42,427 nt of DNA from an uncultured Cetobacterium sp. (lineage in GTDB: Bacteria > Fusobacteriota > Fusobacteriia > Fusobacteriales > Fusobacteriaceae): assembly GCA_900766645.1 (NCBI GenBank), contig CAAFWD010000187.1, positions 1 to 42,427 on the forward strand. Reading direction: 5' to 3'. The notes below the pieces were generated by a model. The model worked only from the letters and a program-made list of their open reading frames with translations. It searched no databases and was not told where the DNA came from. Positions within the stretch are counted from its first letter, which is position 1, and the number at the start of each line of letters is the position of its first letter. Below, in pieces: positions 16,070-24,329 of this stretch. A program made the position numbers and the translations under genes.

Positions 16070-18364
16070 ATGTATAGATTTCTTGTTTTGTTACTAACAA
16101 CTTTTTATTTTTCGCTCACTACCTTTTCATATACTATTGAAGATTTAGAAATTCAAAAGCTTAGATCTCAAATACGAAATATTGAAGCTCAAATAGAAAA
16201 ATTAAAAGATGAAAAAATTGAAAATTTAAAAAAGAAAAATGTTAAACCTAAAGTAGGTCTTGTTCTTAGTGGAGGAGGAGCTAAAGGATTTGCTCATATT
16301 GGTGTTCTAAAAGCCCTTGAAAAAAACAATATAAAAGTGGACTATATAACAGGAACAAGTATGGGAGCTCTAATTGGTTCTCTTTATTCTGCTGGCTATT
16401 CTCCAGATCAAATAGAAAAATTGATCTTAGATATTGATTGGGAAAATACTTTTGATGATAAACCTAATCAAGAGGATATTCCTTTGGAGCAAAGGTCCAT
16501 CATGAAAGATTATAATCTTTCTCTTAAATATGATGATTCTTTTAATTTTGATCTTCCAAAAAGTTTAAGAAATACTCAGAAAATATATCTTACTTTAAAA
16601 AATCTACTTTGGGGAGTTGAAGGTATTAATAACTTTGATAATCTTCCTATTCCTATGAGAGTTATTGCTACTGACCTTAACACTGGAAAAGCTAAATCTT
16701 TTAAAAGTGGAGACTTAGCACAAGCAATTGTTGCTAGTATTTCTATTCCCACTATTTTTGATCCTGTTAACATTAATAATTCCTATTATGTTGACGGACT
16801 TCTTTCTAGAAACTTCCCTGTTAAAGACGCTTTTGATCTTGGAGCAGATATTGTTATTGGAGTTGATGTAGGGACTACTGTTCAAAAGAAAGATAGTTAT
16901 GATATTTTTGGAGTAGCTGACCAAATCATAGCCATTCAAAGTGCTTCATCTACCGAAGATCAACGTGATTTAGCAACTATCCTTATTGAACCTGATGTTT
17001 CAAACTATAGACCTACCGATTTCCAAAACTTTAAAAAATTGGAGGAGCTTGGAATTGAAGCTACAAATAAAAAAATTAATGAGATAAAACAGTTTAATAT
17101 TGAATCAAATAAAATTTATAATCGTGATACAAAAATAAATAAAGATAGTTTTTATTTAGAAAATCTTTTGATATATAATAAATCTAAAAATTTAAGCCAT
17201 CGTAATATTGTTAAATCAATATTCTCTGACTATATGAACGAATATATTAGTCCTGAAACTATGGAAAGCATTATCTTAAAAATATATAGTTTAAATTTTG
17301 TTAATAAAGTCTATTACACTTTTAATGGAACAACTCTAAATATAGAGATCGAAGAGGTTCCTACAAATATTATTGGTTTAGGTTTCAACTATCTTACTGA
17401 CTATGGATCAACGTTCTCCATTGGAACAGACATTAGTTCCTCTGGTAAAATTGGAAGCCTTTCTACTGCTGAGGCTAAATTTGGAGATTATTTAGGTTTT
17501 AATTTAAAAAATTTCTCTTACTATGGTTTATCTAGTAAAATCGGAATATTAACTAGTCTTAGCTATAATGAATATCCATTTTTCTTATATGATTCAAGTG
17601 AAAATAAGGTTGGGAGTTATATTGGAAACAACTTTAAATTCCAAACTGCATTCATAACTCAATATTCAAATTTATTTTTATTTTCTTACGGACTATCTTT
17701 TAACTATGCAGAGCTAAATAGTGATGTAAAAAATAAAACCCTTGATTCTGAAATAGAATATTCAAAAAGTTATGGAGATGTTTTCCTTAGAATAGATTGG
17801 GATAAAACTAATTCTTCTGCCTTCCCTTCAAAAGGATATAAGGGATCTATTCTTCAAAGATGGGGTGGAAATTTAGGAGAGGACGACTTAAACTTCTTAA
17901 CTTCAACTTATATTCTTTCAGGATATGTTCCTGTAACTAATAATTTTAGTTTAAACACCAAAATATTTGGTGGAAATGTTAGTGGAGAAGATGTGTTACC
18001 TGATAAATATCTTAAACTTGGAGGAATAACTAGCAATCTTTCTAGAAGTGAATTTGCCTTTAATGGATACCGTTTTCAAGAAAAATATATTTCATCTTTG
18101 TTTGCCTTTTCCTTAGGAGCTCAATATAAACTTGTTGAAAACCTTTACTTAGGTGGAAGCTGGGATGTTGGAACATATAAATTTGTAAATAAAGATCTTT
18201 CTGAAGATGAAGATTCTAAGTTTTGGGATGATTATTATCAAGGATTTGGATTAACTCTTAACTACTCTAGTATAATTGGTCCTATTCAGCTTTCTTTATC
18301 AAGAGCACAAGATTCAAACGATCTTTTATTCCAACTTAATTTTGGATATAAATTTGATTACTAA
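16070..18364 (+). CDS. fplA: Patatin-like phospholipase autotransporter (type Vd, FplA-like)
   Basis: 764 residues. A signal peptide (1-20) and a short coiled-coil stretch (25-55) precede a patatin domain: oxyanion loop GGGAKG 68-73, nucleophile elbow GTSMG with Ser97, and catalytic dyad Asp242 in DGL. After a POTRA-like segment (about 370-440: LKIYSLNFVNKVYYTFNGTTLNIEIEEVP) comes a 16-strand-type BamA-like barrel rich in alternating aromatic strands and ending in FGYKFDY, an aromatic terminal residue suited to Bam insertion. This is the architecture of Fusobacterium nucleatum FplA and Pseudomonas PlpD, phospholipase A1 enzymes exported through their own barrel. Probably co-transcribed with aroA. 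Confidence 0.92.
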   Translation: MYRFLVLLLTTFYFSLTTFSYTIEDLEIQKLRSQIRNIEAQIEKLKDEKIENLKKKNVKPKVGLVLSGGGAKGFAHIGVLKALEKNNIKVDYITGTSMGALIGSLYSAGYSPDQIEKLILDIDWENTFDDKPNQEDIPLEQRSIMKDYNLSLKYDDSFNFDLPKSLRNTQKIYLTLKNLLWGVEGINNFDNLPIPMRVIATDLNTGKAKSFKSGDLAQAIVASISIPTIFDPVNINNSYYVDGLLSRNFPVKDAFDLGADIVIGVDVGTTVQKKDSYDIFGVADQIIAIQSASSTEDQRDLATILIEPDVSNYRPTDFQNFKKLEELGIEATNKKINEIKQFNIESNKIYNRDTKINKDSFYLENLLIYNKSKNLSHRNIVKSIFSDYMNEYISPETMESIILKIYSLNFVNKVYYTFNGTTLNIEIEEVPTNIIGLGFNYLTDYGSTFSIGTDISSSGKIGSLSTAEAKFGDYLGFNLKNFSYYGLSSKIGILTSLSYNEYPFFLYDSSENKVGSYIGNNFKFQTAFITQYSNLFLFSYGLSFNYAELNSDVKNKTLDSEIEYSKSYGDVFLRIDWDKTNSSAFPSKGYKGSILQRWGGNLGEDDLNFLTSTYILSGYVPVTNNFSLNTKIFGGNVSGEDVLPDKYLKLGGITSNLSRSEFAFNGYRFQEKYISSLFAFSLGAQYKLVENLYLGGSWDVGTYKFVNKDLSEDEDSKFWDDYYQGFGLTLNYSSIIGPIQLSLSRAQDSNDLLFQLNFGYKFDY

Positions 18365-18373
18365 TACCTTAAT

Positions 18374-18407
18374 AAAAAAAGCACTCTAAATTATTAGAGT
18401 GCTTTTT
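18374..18407. terminator. Bidirectional terminator between fplA and yjjW
   Basis: GCACTCTAA (18381-18389) / TTAGAGTGC (18394-18402), loop ATTA, flanked by A7 and T5. The yjjW stop codon lies inside the stem. Confidence 0.9.
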
Positions 18408-19240
18408 ACTTTATTATCTTGTGCTATTTTTTCTAATTTTTCCATATATTCTTGCGTTGGTGTAAACATACCGTTTTTCAAATTATCTCTTACACCTATA
18501 GCTCTATACTTTATAAGTTTATACCTGATATCTTTATCCCCTATAATTTTTGAAACATTTTCAATTATAGCTTCATTTGATAGTAACTCTGGTACTACAA
18601 CAGTTCTTACTTCATATAATTTTCCAATTTCAATTAAGTATTTTAAATTCGAAATAACAATTTTATTATCTTTACCTATTAAATCTAAATGCTCTTCCTT
18701 ATACCAAGCTTTAACATCTAACATAAAATAATCTGTTATTTTTAAAAATTCTGTAACTCTTTCATCTTGAAAGTCTAAACTTCCATTAGTGTCTACAAAA
18801 CATGTTAAATCTGGCCATTGATTTTTTACCTCTTTAAAAAGTTCTGTTAAAAATTCATATTGCAAAGTACTTTCTCCACCACTAACTGTTATCCCTTTAA
18901 TAAAAGGTTTTACTTTTTTTATCTCTTTCATTAAATCTTCAACAGTTACATCTTTTACTTTAGGAGATGAATTTCTACTGCATTTTTTTATACATTCATC
19001 ACAATCTATACATTTTTTCAAATCCCAAAATAACTCTTCATTTACTTTTTTTAAAGCTCCTGTAGGACAAGCTTCTACACAAGCTCCACACTTACCACAT
19101 ATATTTATCGTTTCTGGATTGTGACAATATTTACAGTTAAAGTTACATTTTTGAAAGAAGATAGCCATTCTATTTCCTGGTCCATCTACATTTGAAAATT
19201 TTATTATTTTATTCAAAGGAGCCGTAAGATTATTATTCAT
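18386..19240 (-). CDS. yjjW: YjjW-type glycyl radical enzyme activase (radical SAM)
   Basis: 284 residues. The radical SAM cluster motif is CNFNCKYC (Cys32, Cys36, Cys39). Two ferredoxin-like 4Fe-4S motifs follow: CGKCGACVEACP (Cys48, 51, 54, 58) and CIDCDECIKKC (Cys77, 80, 83, 87). KGITVSGGEST is the SAM-binding GGE motif. Such activases form a glycyl radical on a partner enzyme by cleaving S-adenosylmethionine. Partner is the upstream gene, whose end overlaps the start of this one by 8 nt, so they are co-translated. Family assignment to YjjW follows from the YjjI partner; PflA would lack the two extra clusters. Confidence 0.9.
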   Translation of the reverse strand: MNNNLTAPLNKIIKFSNVDGPGNRMAIFFQKCNFNCKYCHNPETINICGKCGACVEACPTGALKKVNEELFWDLKKCIDCDECIKKCSRNSSPKVKDVTVEDLMKEIKKVKPFIKGITVSGGESTLQYEFLTELFKEVKNQWPDLTCFVDTNGSLDFQDERVTEFLKITDYFMLDVKAWYKEEHLDLIGKDNKIVISNLKYLIEIGKLYEVRTVVVPELLSNEAIIENVSKIIGDKDIRYKLIKYRAIGVRDNLKNGMFTPTQEYMEKLEKIAQDNKVKSTLII

Positions 19241-20720
19241 TTCTTAGTTTTCTATCTAGAGCTTTAGCGTTATCTCTAGCACCTTTTCCTAGTATTGTTG
19301 TATCCCTTAATACTTGTTCTCCTGCATCTAACTTTGCAATCTCTGATTTTTTCACCAAATATCCTGTAACTCTTACTACATCACACTCAGATCCATACAA
19401 CGAATAAAATCTCATATTATTTTCAAAAGCACCTTTAATTATATCTAGAATAGCTTCCGGATTTGATTTATATGTCTCATCAAAAACAAATATATCTCCT
19501 ATACCACTTGGACAATATTGATGGAATGGAGCTGATTGAATGATATGATCAAACATTTCAGGCTCTTCACCAACTGGTATTCTACATCCTGGACTTTCAT
19601 TTCTATCTGTATCTATTCCTACTTGTGAGTGAAGTAAGTGCTTGTTTTCGAAAAAGTTTCCTGCATATTCACTTTTATGATTGTCTATAATATCCCACAT
19701 TTTCTTAACTATTCTAAGTCCTAATTTATTTGCTTCTTCTGAGTATCCGAATCTTTCTTTTTGCTCTTTTGCATTTAGTAATGTATTTACACATTCAGCC
19801 AATCCTACAAATCCAAATAACCCTGTAAATTTTTCTTTTTCTATAAGTCCCTCTTTTACTAAGAAGTTACTTTCATAAAATCCACTTTCTTCAATTATAA
19901 ATTTTGATCTTTCATCTATATACTCAAGTAGTTCTTTAGACATTTCTGGTAATACCCTATCAAAGAAATCTTCCACTGAAGTTGCCGTTTCTGATAATTT
20001 TCCTAATCTTACTCTAACTAAAGTGTTTGCTCCTCCACCTACTTTTAATCCATTATAACAACTTACTACTCCGTATTCACCTTTAAAATCATCTCTAAAT
20101 ATTTTATCATTTGCAAAACTTGGCTTAGCTGTTACTAAAGCAGTTTTTATTGCTTCAACTGATATAGAATCTGTTGTTTCATCTGAATATTTTATTGTTA
20201 AATTTGGCGTTGGTAACTCTAACTCTCTCATAACTTTTAATATTAATCTACCCGCCTTTGTGTCTTTTGGTCCTATATTTGCATGACAGAATGAGTCTGT
20301 TATTGTTGAGTCAATATGTCTTAAAAATATTTTTATAGCTCTATAAGCTTCATCTTCATCTTTCACATATGGTTCTAATAAGTAATCTATATTTCCTAAA
20401 TAGACAGGCATTGTAGTTATTGAAGGCACATGCTTATAAAGTATTAATAGATTATTTACAGCTTCCCAAATATCCCCTGGTACATCTAAATTTAAAAACT
20501 TACTTCCTTGTTCCATAAATTTTTCATAATCTGGAACAATATATCTTGGTCTATAAGGAGCGTTCCCCTCAAAAAGATCGCAGATTATACCATTATTTAA
20601 ATAATCTTTAAGTTTTTCGCTTTTATTTAAAACCTCGATACTTCCCTCTGCTAATCTTGCTAATGACACAACCTTTTGCTCAAATGTTATTTTTTGATTT
20701 TTTATTGTTTCTAAAATCAT
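19233..20720 (-). CDS. yjjI: YjjI-family glycyl radical enzyme
   Basis: 495 residues, shorter than pyruvate formate-lyase (about 760) but right for YjjI. Glycyl radical loop RVTGY at 450-454 (Gly453) near the C terminus, then a tail with RDTTILGKGARDN. The likely thiyl radical cysteine is Cys221 in VVSCYNGLKVGGGANT. Anaerobic radical chemistry is expected; the substrate of YjjI is not known to me. Pair with YjjW matches E. coli yjjI-yjjW, which lie beside deoxyribonucleoside catabolism genes, but there are no deo genes here. RBS GGGAGAGGG just before the ATG. Own promoter; oxygen sensitivity of the glycyl radical implies anaerobic use. Confidence 0.88.
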   Translation of the reverse strand: MILETIKNQKITFEQKVVSLARLAEGSIEVLNKSEKLKDYLNNGIICDLFEGNAPYRPRYIVPDYEKFMEQGSKFLNLDVPGDIWEAVNNLLILYKHVPSITTMPVYLGNIDYLLEPYVKDEDEAYRAIKIFLRHIDSTITDSFCHANIGPKDTKAGRLILKVMRELELPTPNLTIKYSDETTDSISVEAIKTALVTAKPSFANDKIFRDDFKGEYGVVSCYNGLKVGGGANTLVRVRLGKLSETATSVEDFFDRVLPEMSKELLEYIDERSKFIIEESGFYESNFLVKEGLIEKEKFTGLFGFVGLAECVNTLLNAKEQKERFGYSEEANKLGLRIVKKMWDIIDNHKSEYAGNFFENKHLLHSQVGIDTDRNESPGCRIPVGEEPEMFDHIIQSAPFHQYCPSGIGDIFVFDETYKSNPEAILDIIKGAFENNMRFYSLYGSECDVVRVTGYLVKKSEIAKLDAGEQVLRDTTILGKGARDNAKALDRKLRNE

Positions 20721-20756
20721 TTCCCTCTCCCTTTAAACTAAATATAAATTTCACTT

Positions 20757-20786
20757 ATTATATTCGTTTTAGGTTTGAATTGTCAA
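20757..20786 (-). promoter_or_regulatory. Promoter of yjjI-yjjW
   Basis: On the minus strand TTGACA (20781-20786), 18-bp spacer, TATAAT (20757-20762), 36 bp before the yjjI start and only a few bases after the sigma factor gene ends. No terminator was seen between them, so read-through from the sigma gene is possible. Confidence 0.75.
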
Positions 20787-20789
20787 TTT

Positions 20790-21383
20790 TTATTTTTTAT
20801 TGTAACTTTTTAGATATGCATTTGCTTTTTTTCTTATTCTTTGAATTGTATTATCTATTGTTTTAGGACTACGTTTTAATATTTCTCCTATCTCCACATA
20901 TCCATACCCTTGAATAATATATTCAAAAACCCTTTTTTCCAATTTACTTAAATTTTCTTTTAAATATTCATTTATATCTTCGAAAAGCTCGTTTGTTATA
21001 CATAGCTCTTCTGGATTATATATTGCTGATACTGGTTGAAAATGATCATTGCTTTCATCTGTATTTGTAGAATTTTGCCAACGTAGTGATGTATTCAAAT
21101 TTTTGTGTTTATCTGAATTATGATTTTTTACCGCTGTTAAAATTTGTCTTTTTATGCAAAGAGAGGCAAACGTGTTAAAGCATGCCTCTCTAGTATGATC
21201 ATAACTTCTTATTGCTTTTACTAACCCTATCATTCCCTCTTGAACCAGATCATCCTTATCTGCACCCTTTAAAAATAATGTTTTATTTTTTATATATATG
21301 TAAGGTTTATACGCTTGAATTATTTTTTCAATCGCTTCCTCATCACCATATTTTGCTAAAAAAACATCTCTTTCTTCTATCAT
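20790..21383 (-). CDS. SigH-like (Spo0H-type) RNA polymerase sigma factor
   Basis: 197 residues. Region 2 reads GADKDDLVQEGMIGLVKAIRSYD (about 50-72), close to B. subtilis SigH, followed by FNTFASLCIKRQILTAVK. Region 4 near the C terminus is an HTH: GYVEIGEILKRSPKTIDNTIQRIRKK. Sigma regions 1 and 3 are missing or short, as in this group. In sporulating Bacillota SigH starts sporulation and competence transcription; a Fusobacteriota-like organism does not sporulate, so its regulon here is unknown. Start at 21381-21383 follows a GGGGG run; an in-frame ATG far upstream has no good RBS and lies upstream of the likely promoter. Probably monocistronic. Confidence 0.8.
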   Translation of the reverse strand: MIEERDVFLAKYGDEEAIEKIIQAYKPYIYIKNKTLFLKGADKDDLVQEGMIGLVKAIRSYDHTREACFNTFASLCIKRQILTAVKNHNSDKHKNLNTSLRWQNSTNTDESNDHFQPVSAIYNPEELCITNELFEDINEYLKENLSKLEKRVFEYIIQGYGYVEIGEILKRSPKTIDNTIQRIRKKANAYLKSYNKK

Positions 21384-21448
21384 AATAAAACCCCCGAATT
21401 TTTTATTATATATAGCAACATTTTTTGAGTATTTTTTTATTATACTAA

Positions 21449-21477
21449 TATATACCCCCATTTTTTAAAAAAATCAA
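21449..21477 (-). promoter_or_regulatory. Probable promoter of the sigma factor gene
   Basis: On the minus strand TTGATT (21472-21477), 17-bp spacer, TATATA (21449-21454). A second TATAAT-like box lies slightly downstream. Confidence 0.45.
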
Positions 21478-21565
21478 TGGATTTTATCTTCAATCACTCT
21501 TTATTTTTTTGTAATTATAGAGTACAATCTTAACATAACTTATAAATATTCTTTGGGAGGGATTT

Positions 21566-23230
21566 ATGAAAACTGATATTCAAATTGCTCAAGAAGCAAA
21601 CTTATTGAAGATTTCCAATATTGCTGAAAAAATTGGAATTTCAGAGGATGACTATGATGCTTATGGAAAATATAAAGCTAAATTAGAGCTTTCGCTTTTA
21701 GATAAGCTTTCTAACAAAAATGATGGTAAACTTATTTTAGTCACAGCTATCACACCTACTCCTGCTGGAGAAGGAAAGTCAACTGTTACAGTTGGACTTA
21801 CTCAAGCTCTAAACAGATTAAATCACTCTTCAGTTGCAGCTCTTAGAGAACCATCTCTTGGACCTGTTTTTGGTATGAAAGGGGGAGCTACTGGTGGAGG
21901 ATATTCACAAGTTGTTCCTATGGAAGATATTAACCTTCACTTTACAGGTGATTTCCACGCTATTGGTGTTGCGCACAATCTTGTTTCTGCTTGTATAGAT
22001 AATCATATTATGCAAGGAAATACTCTTAATATCGATAGTAAAAGAATCTCTTGGAAAAGAGTTGTGGATATGAATGATAGAAACTTAAGAGATGTTATCG
22101 TTGGTTTAGGACCTAGAACTAACGGATTTACAAGACAAGATTCCTTCCAAATTACTGTAGCTTCTGAAATTATGGCTACTCTTTGTCTTTCAAACTCATT
22201 AAAAGAGTTAAAGGAAAACATCGGAAAAATAGTTTTTGGATATAACTTTGATAATGAACCTATTACTATAAAGGATTTAAAAATTGCTGGTGCTGTTACA
22301 GCTTTATTAAAAGATGCTATCAGACCAAACCTTGTTCAAACATTAGAAAATACTCCTGTTTTAATTCATGGGGGACCTTTCGCTAATATAGCACATGGAT
22401 GCAACTCTCTACTTGCTACAAAGCTAGCTTTAAAACTTTCTGATTATGCTGTTACAGAAGCGGGATTTGCTGCTGATTTAGGAGCTGAGAAATTCCTTGA
22501 TATTAAATGTAGAAAGGGAGAACTAAACCCTAACTGTGTTGTTATTGTTGCAACTGTTAGAGCTCTTAAACATCACGGTGGAGCAAAAGTTCTTAATGAA
22601 GAAAATTTAGATGCTTTAAAATCTGGATTAGCAAACTTAGATAAACATATTGAAAATATTAAAAAATTTAATCTGCCGGTTGTTGTAGCTATAAACAAAT
22701 TTATAACTGATACTGATGCTGAAGTAGAATTGATTAAATCTCATTGTAATAACCAAGATGCCCCTGTTGCTCTTTGTGAGGTTTGGGCAAAAGGTGGTGA
22801 AGGTGGTGAAGAGTTAGCTAAACTTGTTCTTGAAAAAATTGCTGAAGAAAAAGACAACTATACACCTCTATATGATCTTAACATTCCTACTGTAGATAAA
22901 ATTTCTAAAATATGCACTGAAATCTATGGTGCTGACAAAGTTAAATTCTCTACATCTGCTATGAAAGAGATCAAAAAACTTGAAGAACTTGGATATGGAA
23001 ATCTTCCTATTTGTATGTCTAAAACACAAAAGTCTATTTCTGATAAACCTAATCTTTTAGGAAGACCTTCTGGTTTCACTGTTGAAATTGACACTATTAG
23101 ACTTGCTGCTGGAGCTGGATTTATTATCGCTATGGCTGGTGGTATAATCGATATGCCTGGACTTCCAAAAGTTCCATCTGCTGAACTTATTGACATTGAT
23201 GAAAACGGTGTTATCAGCGGACTATTCTAA
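21566..23230 (+). CDS. fhs: Formate--tetrahydrofolate ligase
   Basis: 554 residues, full length. The ATP site TPTPAGEGKSTVTVGLTQAL (about 66-85) and the signatures LREPSLGPVFGMKGGATGGG and VATVRALKHHGG are diagnostic. The enzyme makes 10-formyl-tetrahydrofolate from formate, ATP and THF, feeding purine synthesis and formylation of initiator tRNA, and in the reverse direction allows ATP from formyl-THF. RBS GGGAGGG nine bases before the ATG. A TACAAT lies at 21523-21528 upstream without a clear -35, and no THF riboswitch was recognised. Own terminator follows. Divergent from the sigma factor gene. Confidence 0.97.
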   Translation: MKTDIQIAQEANLLKISNIAEKIGISEDDYDAYGKYKAKLELSLLDKLSNKNDGKLILVTAITPTPAGEGKSTVTVGLTQALNRLNHSSVAALREPSLGPVFGMKGGATGGGYSQVVPMEDINLHFTGDFHAIGVAHNLVSACIDNHIMQGNTLNIDSKRISWKRVVDMNDRNLRDVIVGLGPRTNGFTRQDSFQITVASEIMATLCLSNSLKELKENIGKIVFGYNFDNEPITIKDLKIAGAVTALLKDAIRPNLVQTLENTPVLIHGGPFANIAHGCNSLLATKLALKLSDYAVTEAGFAADLGAEKFLDIKCRKGELNPNCVVIVATVRALKHHGGAKVLNEENLDALKSGLANLDKHIENIKKFNLPVVVAINKFITDTDAEVELIKSHCNNQDAPVALCEVWAKGGEGGEELAKLVLEKIAEEKDNYTPLYDLNIPTVDKISKICTEIYGADKVKFSTSAMKEIKKLEELGYGNLPICMSKTQKSISDKPNLLGRPSGFTVEIDTIRLAAGAGFIIAMAGGIIDMPGLPKVPSAELIDIDENGVISGLF

Positions 23231-23237
23231 AGATTTT

Positions 23238-23264
23238 AACCCTCATGTAAAGTGAGGGTTTTTT
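23238..23264 (+). terminator. Terminator of fhs
   Basis: AACCCTCA (23238-23245) / TGAGGGTT (23253-23260), 7-nt loop, T run. Confidence 0.9.
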
Positions 23265-23321
23265 ATTTTTATAAAATATAGTATAATATGACGTAAATTA
23301 AACTACATCAAGGGGGATAAA

Positions 23322-24305
23322 ATGAAAATCGGTAAACTTACAATATCAGACTTGGAAAATCTTATTTTTAAAAACATCACAAATACTAACAAAGATATCA
23401 TCTCTTCTGGAGAGATAGGTAATGACTGTGCAGCCATTCAAGTTGATAAAAAAGTAGTTTATCTATCCACTGACCCCATAACTGGAGCTAATAGTGGTCT
23501 TGGTAAACTGGCAATTAATATCAATTGTAATGACATTGCCACTGTTGGGATTCAACCTACTGGAATTATGCTTACAATTTTAGCTCCACCTCATACTGAA
23601 AAAGAGGAACTCGCTACTCTTATGAAAGAAGCACAAGAGGAAGCTAACAAAATTGGAGTTTCTATTATAGGTGGGCATACAGAAATCACAAATGCTGTAA
23701 ATAAAACTGTTATATCTGCTACTTCTATTGGTGTTGGAGACATAAAAGATTTCAAAAGCAAAGGAAATGTAAAAGCTGGTGATAGATTAATTATAACTAA
23801 AGGGTGCGGAATAGAAGGAACTGGTATAATTGCTTTTGAAAAAGAAGAGGAAATTTTAGAAAATCTTGGACAAGACATTTTGACTGCTGGTAAAAATCTT
23901 CTTGATTTAACTAGTGTTGTAAAAGATGGAATTATTTCTAACAAATATTCAAAAGGAATGCATGATGTTACAGAGGGAGGTCTTTTGGGAGCTCTTTGGG
24001 AATCTAGTTGTTTTTATAACCTAGGTATAAATATTGATTTTAAAAAAATTAAAATTCATGATTGTACTAAAAAAATATGCAACTTTTTCCATATAAATCC
24101 TTTGAAATTAATATCTAGTGGAACTATGCTTATTATTTGTGATAAAAATAATGTTGATCATCTTATTTCTGATCTAAATAAAAATAACATTGAGGCTTTT
24201 AATATTGGATATTTTACTGAATCATCTGAAAAAATTCTTGTTAAAGATGATCAAAAAATAACTATTGAAGCCCCTGAAAGCGATGAGCTTTATAAAGTTG
24301 TATAA
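23322..24305 (+). CDS. AIR synthase (PurM/HypE)-superfamily protein
   Basis: 327 residues with the two-domain PurM-like ATP-binding fold: GEIGNDCAAIQV and STDPITGANSGLGKLAININCNDIATVG (glycine-rich ATP site, about 45-75), IIGGHTEIT, then GMHDVTEGGLLGALWE for the second domain. These match the HypE/ThiL/SelD/PurM family; HypE-like is the closest by pattern (it dehydrates carbamoyl groups for NiFe hydrogenase), but no hydrogenase maturation gene is nearby and the C-terminal Cys of HypE was not found (the protein ends ESDELYKVV). Substrate is therefore open. Good RBS AAGGGGG. Followed 24 bp later by rsmB and likely co-transcribed with it. Confidence 0.75.
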   Translation: MKIGKLTISDLENLIFKNITNTNKDIISSGEIGNDCAAIQVDKKVVYLSTDPITGANSGLGKLAININCNDIATVGIQPTGIMLTILAPPHTEKEELATLMKEAQEEANKIGVSIIGGHTEITNAVNKTVISATSIGVGDIKDFKSKGNVKAGDRLIITKGCGIEGTGIIAFEKEEEILENLGQDILTAGKNLLDLTSVVKDGIISNKYSKGMHDVTEGGLLGALWESSCFYNLGINIDFKKIKIHDCTKKICNFFHINPLKLISSGTMLIICDKNNVDHLISDLNKNNIEAFNIGYFTESSEKILVKDDQKITIEAPESDELYKVV

Positions 24306-24329
24306 AATTATAGTTAGGAGTTGTTTATA

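Noticed and set aside
21481..21565. Tetrahydrofolate riboswitch ahead of fhs
   Set aside because: The leader is short and AT-rich and contains none of the conserved THF aptamer segments.
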